Program-made: the position numbers and the translations under genes
DNA from: an uncultured Victivallales bacterium
GTDB taxonomy: Bacteria; Verrucomicrobiota; Lentisphaeria; Oligosphaerales; JAFGRS01
Assembly: GCA_903837355.1 (NCBI GenBank)
Contig: CAILUI010000238.1
Coordinates: forward strand, 1-64,000
Reading direction: 5' to 3'
DNA length: 64,000 nt
Notes under the pieces: model-generated
What the model was told of the DNA's origin: nothing
Databases searched by the model: none
What the model saw: the letters and a program-made list of their open reading frames with translations, nothing else
In this document: piece by piece, positions 17,576-25,320 of the stretch
Numbering within the stretch: position 1 is the stretch's first letter
Layout: each line of letters starts with the position of its first letter

Positions 17576-18630
17576 GCCAGCACATCCGGATAGGCCAGCA
17601 GGGTGATCTCGCCCGGGGTCTCAGGGGTCAGGTCGACCACGCGCAGTACGTAGCCGACACCCAGACTTTTGAGCAGTTCGTACTGTCCGAAGAACTCATC
17701 GGGACCGTGGTACATGGCCAGGGACAGCACGGGACGGTCCCGGCGAATCACCTCCAGCGCTCCCTTCAGCAGTTCGAGGCCCATGCCTTCGACATCGGCC
17801 TTGACCAAGCCGACGCGCAGGCCGCGTGTCGTCGCGACTTGGTCAAGAGTGGTGATCGGGACCCGACACGTTCCACCCGCACCCAGGAACGTGGCGGCTC
17901 CGCCGCGGTCGCTGAAACACGCTTCGCCAGGCGTTGCTCCGAGTCCTTGCGGCACCAGCTCGAAGGCGTGCTCTGGCACATGGTTGCGGCGCATGGTCTG
18001 CCGGAAGGCCCGGGCATTGCGGGGTGAGGGTTCGAAGGCATAGACGCGCCGCGGCGCGTAGTTCATGAAGACCAGAGTGGAGTCGCCCACGTAGGCGCCA
18101 GCATCGATGATGTCTTTACCTGCCAGATAGCGCCGCTGCGGCTCCGGCAGGCTCGTCAAACCGTGGTGGTAGATCAAGGTCTCAGCGCCGCTGTGGCGGA
18201 GACGGTACTGCCGGCGTAGGCTCGCCACCTTGTCCGCGTCGGCCCGACCAACGGTGCGACCGGGCAGCGGGCGGGGCAGGAACCTCGAGTCCTGTCGCAG
18301 CCTGGCGTAGTCGAGCAGTAGCACGTGCTCCAGGCCGGCAAGTGAGCGCAGAGCAGAAAGAGGCACTGCGTAGGTCTCTAGGTAGCTCCTGATCAGGCTC
18401 TGTGACTCTGGGTCCCAGGCAGCGAGACGGCGCTCGACCTCTGGGAACGGCACCTCCCCCAAGGCGTTGGCGAGGGGGCAAGAGTTACGCCAGTAGAGGC
18501 AGGAGCGCCAGTCGCCGAACAGCACGGAGCCCAGGCTCTTGAGCTTGACCGCCCAAGGCTCTGGCAGCCGGTCGATGGCCGGGTAGCAGAGGGCTGCCAG
18601 CAGGTTCTTGGCTCGTTGGGTGATCGCCAC
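17572..18630 (-). CDS. FkbM family SAM-dependent methyltransferase
   Basis: A 352-residue protein with a class I methyltransferase fold in its C-terminal half: DIIDAGAYVGDSTLVF (SAM-binding motif I), VYAFEPSPRNARAF (motif II), LVKADVEGMGLELLKGA (motif IV region, characteristic of FkbM). FkbM-type enzymes O-methylate sugars or polyketides and are frequent in polysaccharide clusters, where methylation can cap chains. The GTG at 18630 was chosen because it begins 8 bp after the upstream stop and follows GGGAGG; an extension reading back through the upstream gene was rejected. The N-terminal ~170 residues are not recognisable and may bind the acceptor. Confidence 0.85.
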   Translation of the reverse strand: MAITQRAKNLLAALCYPAIDRLPEPWAVKLKSLGSVLFGDWRSCLYWRNSCPLANALGEVPFPEVERRLAAWDPESQSLIRSYLETYAVPLSALRSLAGLEHVLLLDYARLRQDSRFLPRPLPGRTVGRADADKVASLRRQYRLRHSGAETLIYHHGLTSLPEPQRRYLAGKDIIDAGAYVGDSTLVFMNYAPRRVYAFEPSPRNARAFRQTMRRNHVPEHAFELVPQGLGATPGEACFSDRGGAATFLGAGGTCRVPITTLDQVATTRGLRVGLVKADVEGMGLELLKGALEVIRRDRPVLSLAMYHGPDEFFGQYELLKSLGVGYVLRVVDLTPETPGEITLLAYPDVLA

Positions 18631-18637
18631 GTCCTCC

Positions 18638-19657
18638 CTAACCTTTCTCCAAGGGGGCCGGGCATTCCCCTCCGCCTGTGGCGGGGGGTTCTCCCCGGTC
18701 TGAACCGGCGGCGCCGGGCGGTGCGGCACGCCCACAGGCGTTGCGGAGCAGTCGCAGAAGGGCGGCCCGAGTCAGGCTGATTGCCTTGGCTAGCCGGAAC
18801 AGCCCAAGCTGGGTTGCCGTGGCCCCGCGGTAGGCGCGGTAGTAGTAGCAACTGCTCTCGAAGTGGAGGCGGTTAACGCGGTGGTCGGGGATGTACTTCC
18901 CGATGGTTTTCCCGCCGTAGTGCCGCACCACGGCGGTGGCCAGATAGTAGGCCCGTTTGTGAAGCCGCAGCAGACGTTCGCTGATGATCTCCTCTTCGCG
19001 GTACAGGAAAGTGTGCGGGTCGAACATCCCGGCGGCGGTGAAGTCGCTGGCCCTGACCATCAGGAAGCACCCCATGACCGTGTAGCAGTACCCTTCCTCA
19101 GGGGGAAGGTTGGGCTGCCTCTGGGCGCGACGCGACAGATACCGCCTGCAGACGGCTGCCGACAGCAATTCGCTGCAGATGATCTCACCCAGCGAGATCG
19201 GCTCGTAGAGAGGCGACTGATCGCCCCCATCCAGTCCCACGACGCGCGGGCCGATGCAGGCCACCTCGGGAAGGGACTCCAGACGCGCCAACAGCAGGCT
19301 GACGGTGTCAGGCGTCAGCATCTCGATGTCGGTGTTTGAGAATAGCAGGGCGGTGATGCCGCCGAAGTGCTTCAGCAGCACCCGTGCGCCAAGGTTGTTC
19401 CCGCGGGCGTAGCCCAGGTTCTCCTGGCAATGCAGGAAGTACACGGTCTGGCCTGGGTCGAGGTCCCCTTCGCAGACGGTGGTCCCGCAGCGAGCAGCTA
19501 GGCCGCGGGTGTGCTCGATATCGCTGCCCAGGTCCACGACGACGGCCCGGTAGGGGCAGTGGACCTTCGGCAACTGGTGCCTGACGAACGCCTCGGTGTC
19601 TGCCGCCGACTTGTAGACCACGAGGACGATGCCGAGGATGGGGGCTTCAGGGCGCAC
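18638..19657 (-). CDS. Glycosyltransferase family 2 (rhamnosyltransferase-like), first of two paralogues
   Basis: A 339-residue GT2 enzyme. The core begins GIVLVVYKS and includes CQENLGYARGNNLGAR, LLFSNTDIEML (the metal-binding N-T-D), GPRVVGLDG and MGCFLMVRASDF, typical of the rhamnosyltransferase/WbbL branch. The C-terminal region has GGKTIGKYIPDHRVNRLHFESSCYYYR, a conserved feature also seen in the neighbour at 19647-20603. The start is a GTG at 19657, overlapping that neighbour's stop by 11 bp. The two proteins share the same architecture and many residues, so they probably arose by tandem duplication and add successive sugars. Confidence 0.88.
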   Translation of the reverse strand: MRPEAPILGIVLVVYKSAADTEAFVRHQLPKVHCPYRAVVVDLGSDIEHTRGLAARCGTTVCEGDLDPGQTVYFLHCQENLGYARGNNLGARVLLKHFGGITALLFSNTDIEMLTPDTVSLLLARLESLPEVACIGPRVVGLDGGDQSPLYEPISLGEIICSELLSAAVCRRYLSRRAQRQPNLPPEEGYCYTVMGCFLMVRASDFTAAGMFDPHTFLYREEEIISERLLRLHKRAYYLATAVVRHYGGKTIGKYIPDHRVNRLHFESSCYYYRAYRGATATQLGLFRLAKAISLTRAALLRLLRNACGRAAPPGAAGSDRGEPPATGGGECPAPLEKG

Positions 19658-20603
19658 TACGGGCCTCCTCTGCCCTCAGGGCCCGGGCCCGACGCCGCTC
19701 GTACCGCGCGTAAGCCAGTCGGACCCACAGTAGTCGGATCGCCCCACAGCAGCGGAAGAGCAGGATCAGCGCGGCGTTGGCCCGCCGGTAGGTGCGGTAG
19801 TAGTGCAGCGAACTGGCCAGGTCGATCCTGGCCAGTGCGGGGTTCTGGAGGTACCGGCTGATCGTCTTGCCGCAGTGGTGTCGGATCTCGAGCGAGGGCT
19901 CGTAGTAGAAGTGCCTCTCCCGGGGACGCAGACGTTCGCTGAGGATGACCTCCTCCCCGTAGAGAAACGTCTCCTCATCAAACATGCCGGCAGCGACGAA
20001 GTCAGCGGCTCGCGACATGAGGAAGCACCCGGAGACCCAGTAGCAGTACTGCCCCACTGAGGTCCCTGGACGGAGTTTATACGCCGTCTCCCACGGCGGG
20101 CGCCCCCTGAGGAAAGGGAAGGCGACGTTATGCCACATCGCGGTACCGATCGGGATGGGCTTGTCGAAGGGCAACTGCTCGGTGCCGTCGGGGCTCAGCA
20201 CCTTTGGGCCCACGCAGGCGACGTCAGCCCGATCCTGCAGTACCGCGATCAGGGCTTCGGTCAAACGGGGGGTAAGCAGCTCCACGTCGGTGTTGGAGAA
20301 CAACAGCCACTGCATTCCGGGGAAATGCCTGAGCAGGAAGCGTGCCCCAAGGTTGTTGCCCTTGGCGTAGCCGAGGTTCGCCGCCGCGTGAAGGACGAAA
20401 GGCCCGCCCTCGCCGACGCTCTCGGCATCGGCAGCGACCAGGACGCCGCCGCACGCGGCAGCCAGTCGCTGAGTGGAGGCGAGCGCCGCCGCCACGTCCA
20501 CGATGACTGCTTTGTTCGGGCAGCCGATCTTCGGCAGTTCGTGTTTGACGAAGCTGACCGTATCCTCGAAGGACTTGTAGACCACGAGGACAATGCCGAG
20601 CAT
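19647..20603 (-). CDS. Glycosyltransferase family 2 (rhamnosyltransferase-like), second paralogue
   Basis: A 318-residue GT2 enzyme starting MLGIVLVVYKS at the ATG at 20603. It has AANLGYAKGNNLGAR, LLFSNTDVELL, GPKVLSPDG and VSGCFLMSRAADF, matching block for block the paralogue at 18638-19657, and ends in CGKTISRYLQNP and YYRTYRRA. The two copies differ most in the middle of the acceptor domain, suggesting different acceptors. It follows the ABC flippase gene by 26 bp. A 52-codon upstream extension in the same frame overlaps the ABC gene and was not accepted. Confidence 0.88.
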   Translation of the reverse strand: MLGIVLVVYKSFEDTVSFVKHELPKIGCPNKAVIVDVAAALASTQRLAAACGGVLVAADAESVGEGGPFVLHAAANLGYAKGNNLGARFLLRHFPGMQWLLFSNTDVELLTPRLTEALIAVLQDRADVACVGPKVLSPDGTEQLPFDKPIPIGTAMWHNVAFPFLRGRPPWETAYKLRPGTSVGQYCYWVSGCFLMSRAADFVAAGMFDEETFLYGEEVILSERLRPRERHFYYEPSLEIRHHCGKTISRYLQNPALARIDLASSLHYYRTYRRANAALILLFRCCGAIRLLWVRLAYARYERRRARALRAEEARSAP

Positions 20604-20629
20604 AGGGCCCCCTGTGCCGAGGGTCAGGT

Positions 20630-22453
20630 TCAGACGGAGTGGGAGGAGGCTGCGGGCGTGGCGGCCAGGTGGGCGAAGTTGGGATGCGAGCGCACCAGGT
20701 CGTCGTAGGAGCCGCTGGCGCTGACCTGGCCCGCGTCGATGCAGTAGATCACGTCGCAATTGCGGACCGTGCTGAGGCGGTGGGCGACCATGATGATAGT
20801 ACGTTCGCCCTTCAGCGCCTCGATGGCGTCGATAACCGCCTGTTCGGTGCCGGAGTCCAGTGCCGAGGTCCCTTCATCGAAGATCAGAACGTCGGGGTTG
20901 TGGTAGAGGGCGCGAGCGATACCGACACGTTGCCGCTGGCCACCGGAGAGACGCACGCCACGTTCGCCGATAGGCGTGTCGGTACCCTGGGGTAGCGCGG
21001 TGACCGTCTCCCGCAACTGCGCCGCGTCAAGGGCCAGGTTCAGGGCCTGGCGGTCAATCCTCTCATCGGGCAGGCCAAGGGCGATGTTACGGGCCATCGT
21101 GTCGTCGACCAGGGTGATGGCCTGGGGGGTGTAGCCGATGTGGCGCTGCCAGGCGTCGATATCACGGCTGATGTCGCGCCCATCGACCCGGACAGTGCCC
21201 TCCTGGGGCTGTAACAGGCCGATGATGAGATCGACAAGGGTGCTCTTGCCGGAGCCGGTCGGTCCGACAAAAGCGGTACTGCTGCCGCGCCGAATGCTGA
21301 GGGAGACCGCGTGCACGGCGGCAGCCCGCTCGGGGGAGTAGCGGTAGACGACGTGGTCTAACGTGATGCTGTCGCGGAAGTGCAGGGGTTCGGGATCGCG
21401 CTCCACGGCGGGCGCCGGGGGCGTGACCGCAAGCTGCTGCAACTCCAGGAGGTCATGGCAGACGGCATCGGCTGAGGCCAGGTGGTAGCGCATCTGGGCC
21501 ATACCGGCGACGAACTCGGCGGCGCTGCCTTTGAGCCGCGCCAGGGCCATGGTGAACATGGCCAGGACCGGCATCAACTCGTTCAGCGGGCGCGCGCTTC
21601 CCGCCATGACGACGGCTGCCAGGAGCAGGATGCTGACGACGATCAGCTCCATCGCTGGCCAGGTGGAGCGCCTTGCGGTGTCAGCGAAGCGAACCGGCCG
21701 AGCGATGGCTTCGGCGATAGCGTGGTAGCGCTCGCAGACAGGCGTGAGGCGCCCGAGCACCCGCAGTTCCTTGACCACGGATAGGGCTTCGCTGACCTGC
21801 CGGTACTGCTGACTGCGCAGTTCCTGCTCAAGGATGCCGCAGGCGCGAGTGCGTTGGTTGATGGCAGTGAGGAAGCCAAGGCCTGCCAACGACAGACACA
21901 GCAACGTCAGGGAACCGACCCACGGTTCCTGCCAGACGACCATCGCCACGACGGCAGCCATGACGAGGCCCTGTCGGGTGACGTTCAGCAGGGGGTTGAG
22001 CACCTCGGTGATGACGTATTGGACCTGCTGGGTGGCGGTGCGCAGCAACAACACTGAGTTGCGGGTGAGGTGGTAGGTGTAGGGTGCGTTGAGGTAGGCA
22101 CCGAACAGCCGCGAGGATAGCTCGACCTCACGGTTGCGGGTGATGCGGTCCTGGATGTAGTAGGACAGCACGAGATAGAGCGTCCGGCAGGCAAAGAAGC
22201 CGATCAGCGCGAGGCCGCCGGCGGTCAGGATCTCGGCCGAGCTCTCGAGCTTGAGCCCTTCCAGCACGGCGCGTACGGCGGGGTACTGCCTGGCCTTCGC
22301 CGGGTCGGCAGCGACCACCACCAGTAGGGGGACCGCTCCCAGGCCGATCATCTCCAATGCCGCCGCGCCGAGCATCATCCCGACGATGAGGCTGAAGCGC
22401 AGCCAGTCGGCCGGCCGGAAGAGGCGGAGCAACTGCAGAAGCTGCTGTACCAT
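20630..22453 (-). CDS. ABC transporter, fused permease-ATPase (PglK/MsbA-like lipid-linked oligosaccharide flippase)
   Basis: A 607-residue half-transporter with six N-terminal membrane helices (about residues 15-330) and a C-terminal ATPase domain. Walker A is GPTGSGKST, the Q-loop follows as YTPQAITLV, the signature is LSGGQRQRVGIARAL, Walker B is VLIFDEGTSALD and the H-loop is VAHRL. It should work as a homodimer in the inner membrane. In a glycan locus this type usually flips lipid-linked oligosaccharide or lipid A-like substrates. I used the ATG at 22453; an in-frame TTG at 22468 is possible. The upstream gene in the operon is decayed. Confidence 0.92.
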   Translation of the reverse strand: MVQQLLQLLRLFRPADWLRFSLIVGMMLGAAALEMIGLGAVPLLVVVAADPAKARQYPAVRAVLEGLKLESSAEILTAGGLALIGFFACRTLYLVLSYYIQDRITRNREVELSSRLFGAYLNAPYTYHLTRNSVLLLRTATQQVQYVITEVLNPLLNVTRQGLVMAAVVAMVVWQEPWVGSLTLLCLSLAGLGFLTAINQRTRACGILEQELRSQQYRQVSEALSVVKELRVLGRLTPVCERYHAIAEAIARPVRFADTARRSTWPAMELIVVSILLLAAVVMAGSARPLNELMPVLAMFTMALARLKGSAAEFVAGMAQMRYHLASADAVCHDLLELQQLAVTPPAPAVERDPEPLHFRDSITLDHVVYRYSPERAAAVHAVSLSIRRGSSTAFVGPTGSGKSTLVDLIIGLLQPQEGTVRVDGRDISRDIDAWQRHIGYTPQAITLVDDTMARNIALGLPDERIDRQALNLALDAAQLRETVTALPQGTDTPIGERGVRLSGGQRQRVGIARALYHNPDVLIFDEGTSALDSGTEQAVIDAIEALKGERTIIMVAHRLSTVRNCDVIYCIDAGQVSASGSYDDLVRSHPNFAHLAATPAASSHSV

Positions 22454-22467
22454 GGGGATGCCGATCA

Positions 22468-22857
22468 AGGAGGCCGGGGTCGGCCCAGGCGCGACGGGTG
22501 TCCCGGCCGGCCGGTTCCGCGTGGACTGTCTCCAGCAGGGTCGCCGCCCGCTTGCGGGCCCACTCCGGGCACCCGCTGGAGTTCGTCTGCCGACGCTGCC
22601 GCCACCGCGCTTACCGAGCCGACGTGCTGCAGCAGCCCGCGCTCTTTGCGGGTCCTGAGACGCTGGCAGGGGCCGGCCCGCAAGGGTCCCGAGTGTGTGC
22701 CGATGCGTTGCCGCTGCCCGAACAACCGCATGAAGGTCCGGGCCGTATCCACCTAGTCGCGGGTACGCAACACGGGGAGGCGGAAGGTCTGCGTCAGTTC
22801 ACGGACGAGATCCTCGGCGACCTCACGGCTGTCTACGACGATGCAGCGGTTACTCAC
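22468..22857 (-). pseudogene. Decayed ERCC4-type nuclease/helix-hairpin-helix gene
   Basis: The gap between gmhB and the ABC transporter translates, in one minus-strand frame from a GTG at 22857, into a 34-codon ORF containing IVVDSRE and FRLPVLRTRD, then a TAG at 22753-22755. The same frame continues past the stop with VDTARTFMRLFGQRQR and a helix-hairpin-helix region: KERGLLQHVGSVSAVAAAS, then ADELQRVPGVGP. A +1 shift near 22540 then gives KRAATLLETVHAEP. VDxRE and the C-terminal tandem HhH match XPF/ERCC4-family nucleases, but the central catalytic GDY/ERK block is missing. The GTG overlaps the gmhB stop (GTGA), so it once was an operon member. The ERCC4 link is moderately sure; the HhH part is clearer. 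Confidence 0.55.
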
Positions 22858-23411
22858 GGCACTGGCAACTCCCGATGAGTGGCCAGCCAGGCGGCAGCGG
22901 CAGCAAGATCAGCAACCACCACGTCGGGGACACATGCTTCAGTGGCGCCATAGCCGGTCTGCACCAGAATGGTCGCCATCCCGCAGCGGGCACCAAGCTC
23001 GATGTCGCAGGCCTTGTCGCCCACCATGGCGCTGAGGCCGGGATCGAGGTCGAGTTCCGCGCACGCGCGCTCGATCAGGCCGGTGGCGGGCTTGCGGCAG
23101 GCGCAGCGGTCTTCAGGCCGGTGCGGGCAACTGTAGATCCCGTCCAGTCGGACCCCTGCACTGGCGAGCAGGGCCGCAAGCCGGGCGTGCACGGCGTCCA
23201 CGGCGCTCTGCTTGAAGAGGCCGCGGCCCACACCGGACTGGTTGGTCACGATGACCAGCCGGTAGCCCAGGTCACGCAGGCGGCAGAGGGCCGCACCCGT
23301 GCCCGGCAGGAGTTCGACCGCAGTCGGGTCACAGAGGTAGTGCTTCTCGATGATGAGCGTGCCGTCACGATCCAGGAACACGCAGGGATGACGACCGTGA
23401 AACATGGGCAT
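22854..23411 (-). CDS. gmhB: GmhB-like D-glycero-D-manno-heptose 1,7-bisphosphate 7-phosphatase (HAD family)
   Basis: A 185-residue HAD hydrolase of the HisB-N/GmhB type. It shows the nucleophile motif FLDRDGTLI, VTNQSGVGRG (motif II Thr), a zinc-binding loop CPHRPEDRCACRKP, and MVGDKACDIELG for the metal-binding acidic motif. GmhB removes a phosphate in the making of ADP- or GDP-heptose for surface glycans. The ATG at 23411 overlaps the stop of the phosphatase gene by one base (TGATG). A GmhA-like isomerase is encoded at 46173-46811, so a heptose precursor route is plausible; the kinase/nucleotidyltransferase HldE is not in the window. Confidence 0.88.
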   Translation of the reverse strand: MPMFHGRHPCVFLDRDGTLIIEKHYLCDPTAVELLPGTGAALCRLRDLGYRLVIVTNQSGVGRGLFKQSAVDAVHARLAALLASAGVRLDGIYSCPHRPEDRCACRKPATGLIERACAELDLDPGLSAMVGDKACDIELGARCGMATILVQTGYGATEACVPDVVVADLAAAAAWLATHRELPVP

Positions 23412-24457
23412 CAAACCCCGGTAAACTGGAGATGGAACCGGCTGCAGGCGGCGAACTCGCGGTGGGTCCAGCCGGGGTGAACCTGGATGACGCCGACCCG
23501 GCCATCCTCGCGTAGGCGGCTGCTGCTGAAATTCACCGCGGTGAGGGCATGGCCGTAGACACCGCCGGTATCGATGTTGAAGGAGATCGCGTCGCGCAGG
23601 TTCGCGCCATAGCGCACCTCCCCCTCGGAGAGTTGCGTCGGAACCGCCCGTCCTTCAGGAAAGATCACCAGGGGCAAGTTGGAGTTTGGGTCGAAGCCCG
23701 GCAGGCGCCCGGGGTGGAGCGTCCCGACGATGGAGGTTGGCGTATGGCCGTGGAGCAGCAGCAGGTCGCCGAACTTCTCGCGTGGAATCTCGCGATTCCA
23801 GATATGGTAGTTGTCCAGCCACATGGGATGGCGGCGCAGCAGGTTCTGGAAGTCTCGCCGGGTCTTGACGGCGAGCTGTTCCGCCACGCTGATCTCAGGA
23901 TCGTCCGAATTCGGCTGCAGGCGGCAGTCGGAACGACGGTAGAGCGAGGCATGCGAGAAAGCCAGGTGCAGGAGCTGATCACCCACCTGAAGGTCCTCGG
24001 TGTGGGTGTAGACGAGCGCGTGGAGGAACTCGATGTACTCGCGGTCAAGCCGGAGTTCGGCCGCGGTAAAAACGGGGCTGCTGCCGGAGCGCATCCAGAG
24101 CCTGGAGAGCACGCCCCGGCTGTTCATAAACGAGCAGACGGTCGCCTGGCCGCCGTTGCCGGTGAACCACGCCTTACCGTAGTCCTCAAACCCCGGGTCC
24201 GGCTCCATGAACTGCATGAGCATATCCTCATGGTTCCCGGCCAGGAACACCACTCCGAACTCGCGGCGCAGGTCCAGCAAGGCATCGACTACCTCACGCG
24301 AGCAGGGCCCGTGGTCGATGTAATCCCCCAGGAACACCAGCGTGACCTGGCGCTCGCGCATGTACTCGATGGAGCGAATGGTGTTGAGCAGGACCACCAG
24401 GGGGTCGAGCATACCATGGATATCGCCGATCACCCAGAGGCTGCGATCCGTGCTCAT
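23411..24457 (-). CDS. PPP-type metallophosphatase (calcineurin-like)
   Basis: A 348-residue phosphatase of the PPP branch. It has all metal-site motifs in order: GDIHG, GDYIDHG, GNHED and, later, LLHGHTP, then NIDTGGVYGHALTAVN near the C-terminus, as in bacterial Ser/Thr protein phosphatases and ApaH-like enzymes. The substrate (phosphoprotein or dinucleoside polyphosphate) cannot be decided. The ATG at 24457 overlaps the stop of the winged-helix regulator by 4 bp and its own stop overlaps gmhB, so it is locked into the glycan operon. That suggests it regulates polysaccharide production, which is inference. Confidence 0.88.
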   Translation of the reverse strand: MSTDRSLWVIGDIHGMLDPLVVLLNTIRSIEYMRERQVTLVFLGDYIDHGPCSREVVDALLDLRREFGVVFLAGNHEDMLMQFMEPDPGFEDYGKAWFTGNGGQATVCSFMNSRGVLSRLWMRSGSSPVFTAAELRLDREYIEFLHALVYTHTEDLQVGDQLLHLAFSHASLYRRSDCRLQPNSDDPEISVAEQLAVKTRRDFQNLLRRHPMWLDNYHIWNREIPREKFGDLLLLHGHTPTSIVGTLHPGRLPGFDPNSNLPLVIFPEGRAVPTQLSEGEVRYGANLRDAISFNIDTGGVYGHALTAVNFSSSRLREDGRVGVIQVHPGWTHREFAACSRFHLQFTGV

Positions 24458-25098
24458 GCGTGGGCACCTTCTGCCGGTGCCGCCAGCTCCGCGACCGCCC
24501 CGGGCCCGAAAATCCAATGCAGCCCCGCCGGACGGGTCAGAGTCGGCGGCAGAAACCCCGCACGCATCGGCGCCTGTGTGTCGTAGCAGCAGACGATGAC
24601 AGCGTCCGCGCGCGTCCCTGCCAGACGCTCGAAACGCTGTACCGGCAGACCCAGGAAAGGCCCGGGTGCGACGCTGTCATCGTACACCTCACACAAGGTC
24701 AGGTCCCATTCGCGCACACCGAGATAAGCGATCTCGGCCAAGTCACCGGCGCCCAGGAACGCGACCGACCGCAGGCCGCGGCCCTGCAGCTCGTGACAGA
24801 GCTGTGAACTGCGACGCCGGGCCTCCCGGTAGAAACGCATCGAAAAGTCGAGAAACTCGAGGGTCAAACGGGTCTTCTCCAGGAGACCGCGCGGGGTCAG
24901 AAAGTAGTCCCACCGCCGGGCATGGACCACGCGCACGTGCAGCCACCCTTTTTCCACCATCCGCGCCAGCAACTGATGCGCCAACTTCAGGCTCACGCCG
25001 AGCTTGCGCGCGGCCATCCGGTTAGTCAGACGGCAGTCCTTCTCGACCGTCCGCAGAAGGTCGAGTTCGTGCAAGGCATGGGGGTCGGGAATGGTCAT
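24454..25098 (-). CDS. Winged-helix transcriptional regulator (EPS-associated MarR-like) with Rossmann-like C-terminal domain
   Basis: A 214-residue protein and the first gene of the rightmost glycan operon. Residues ~5-80 form a winged HTH (LRTVEKDCRLTNRMAARKLGVSLKLAHQLLARMVEKGW, where the second part is the recognition helix region). Residues ~105-200 look like a nucleotide-binding Rossmann fold (VAFLGAGDLAEIAYLG, then DAVIVCCYD). This pairing occurs in regulators of exopolysaccharide clusters. The ATG at 25098 was chosen; an upstream in-frame extension would run through the promoter and the terminator of the next gene. It probably autoregulates through the palindrome at 25204-25218. The C-terminal domain could sense a sugar nucleotide. 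Confidence 0.82.
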   Translation of the reverse strand: MTIPDPHALHELDLLRTVEKDCRLTNRMAARKLGVSLKLAHQLLARMVEKGWLHVRVVHARRWDYFLTPRGLLEKTRLTLEFLDFSMRFYREARRRSSQLCHELQGRGLRSVAFLGAGDLAEIAYLGVREWDLTLCEVYDDSVAPGPFLGLPVQRFERLAGTRADAVIVCCYDTQAPMRAGFLPPTLTRPAGLHWIFGPGAVAELAAPAEGAHA

Positions 25099-25203
25099 CG
25101 GGCGGGAGGCTGGCCGAGGGTGCAAGCAGGCCAGGTTACGGACGCGCTCCGCCGGGTCGTTTACGCAGGGCGGAACGACCCCTGTGCAGCGCGCGTCAGC
25201 ACC

Positions 25204-25218
25204 GTTACCAGTGGTAAC
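25204..25218. promoter_or_regulatory. Palindromic operator candidate GTTACCA-G-TGGTAAC
   Basis: A perfect 7-bp inverted repeat around a single central base. It overlaps the last two bases of the -10 element of the minus-strand promoter at 25217-25245 and extends over the predicted transcription start. A repressor bound here would block that promoter. The first gene downstream encodes a winged-helix regulator, so autoregulation is the simplest reading. Confidence 0.6.
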
Positions 25219-25245
25219 TATACAATGATGGGAGGCTGAAGACAA
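25217..25245 (-). promoter_or_regulatory. Sigma70-type promoter of the glycan operon
   Basis: On the minus strand, -35 TTGTCT (25245-25240) and -10 TATAGT (25222-25217) are separated by exactly 17 bp. The predicted start lies about 110 bp before the ATG of the winged-helix regulator, leaving a leader of roughly 110 nt. It should drive the regulator, phosphatase, gmhB, the flippase, both GT2 genes, FkbM and the GT-C gene as one transcript, since no gap in that run exceeds the pseudogene. Confidence 0.6.
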
Positions 25246-25255
25246 GGCGCACAGC

Positions 25256-25288
25256 GGCTGCGCCCAAGGAAGGCCCTTGGGCGCAGCC
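25256..25288 (-). terminator. 14-bp perfect hairpin after the aldo/keto reductase gene
   Basis: GGCTGCGCCCAAGG (25256-25269) pairs perfectly with 25275-25288 around a five-base loop. It lies 33 bp past the aldo/keto reductase stop and just upstream of the glycan-operon promoter, so it separates the two transcripts. The strand after the hairpin has no run of T, so it is a strong stem without the classic tail and may need Rho or act as an RNA 3'-end stabiliser. Confidence 0.6.
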
Positions 25289-25320
25289 TGGGTGGCGCCC
25301 ACAGTCCCTGCGGATACCGC

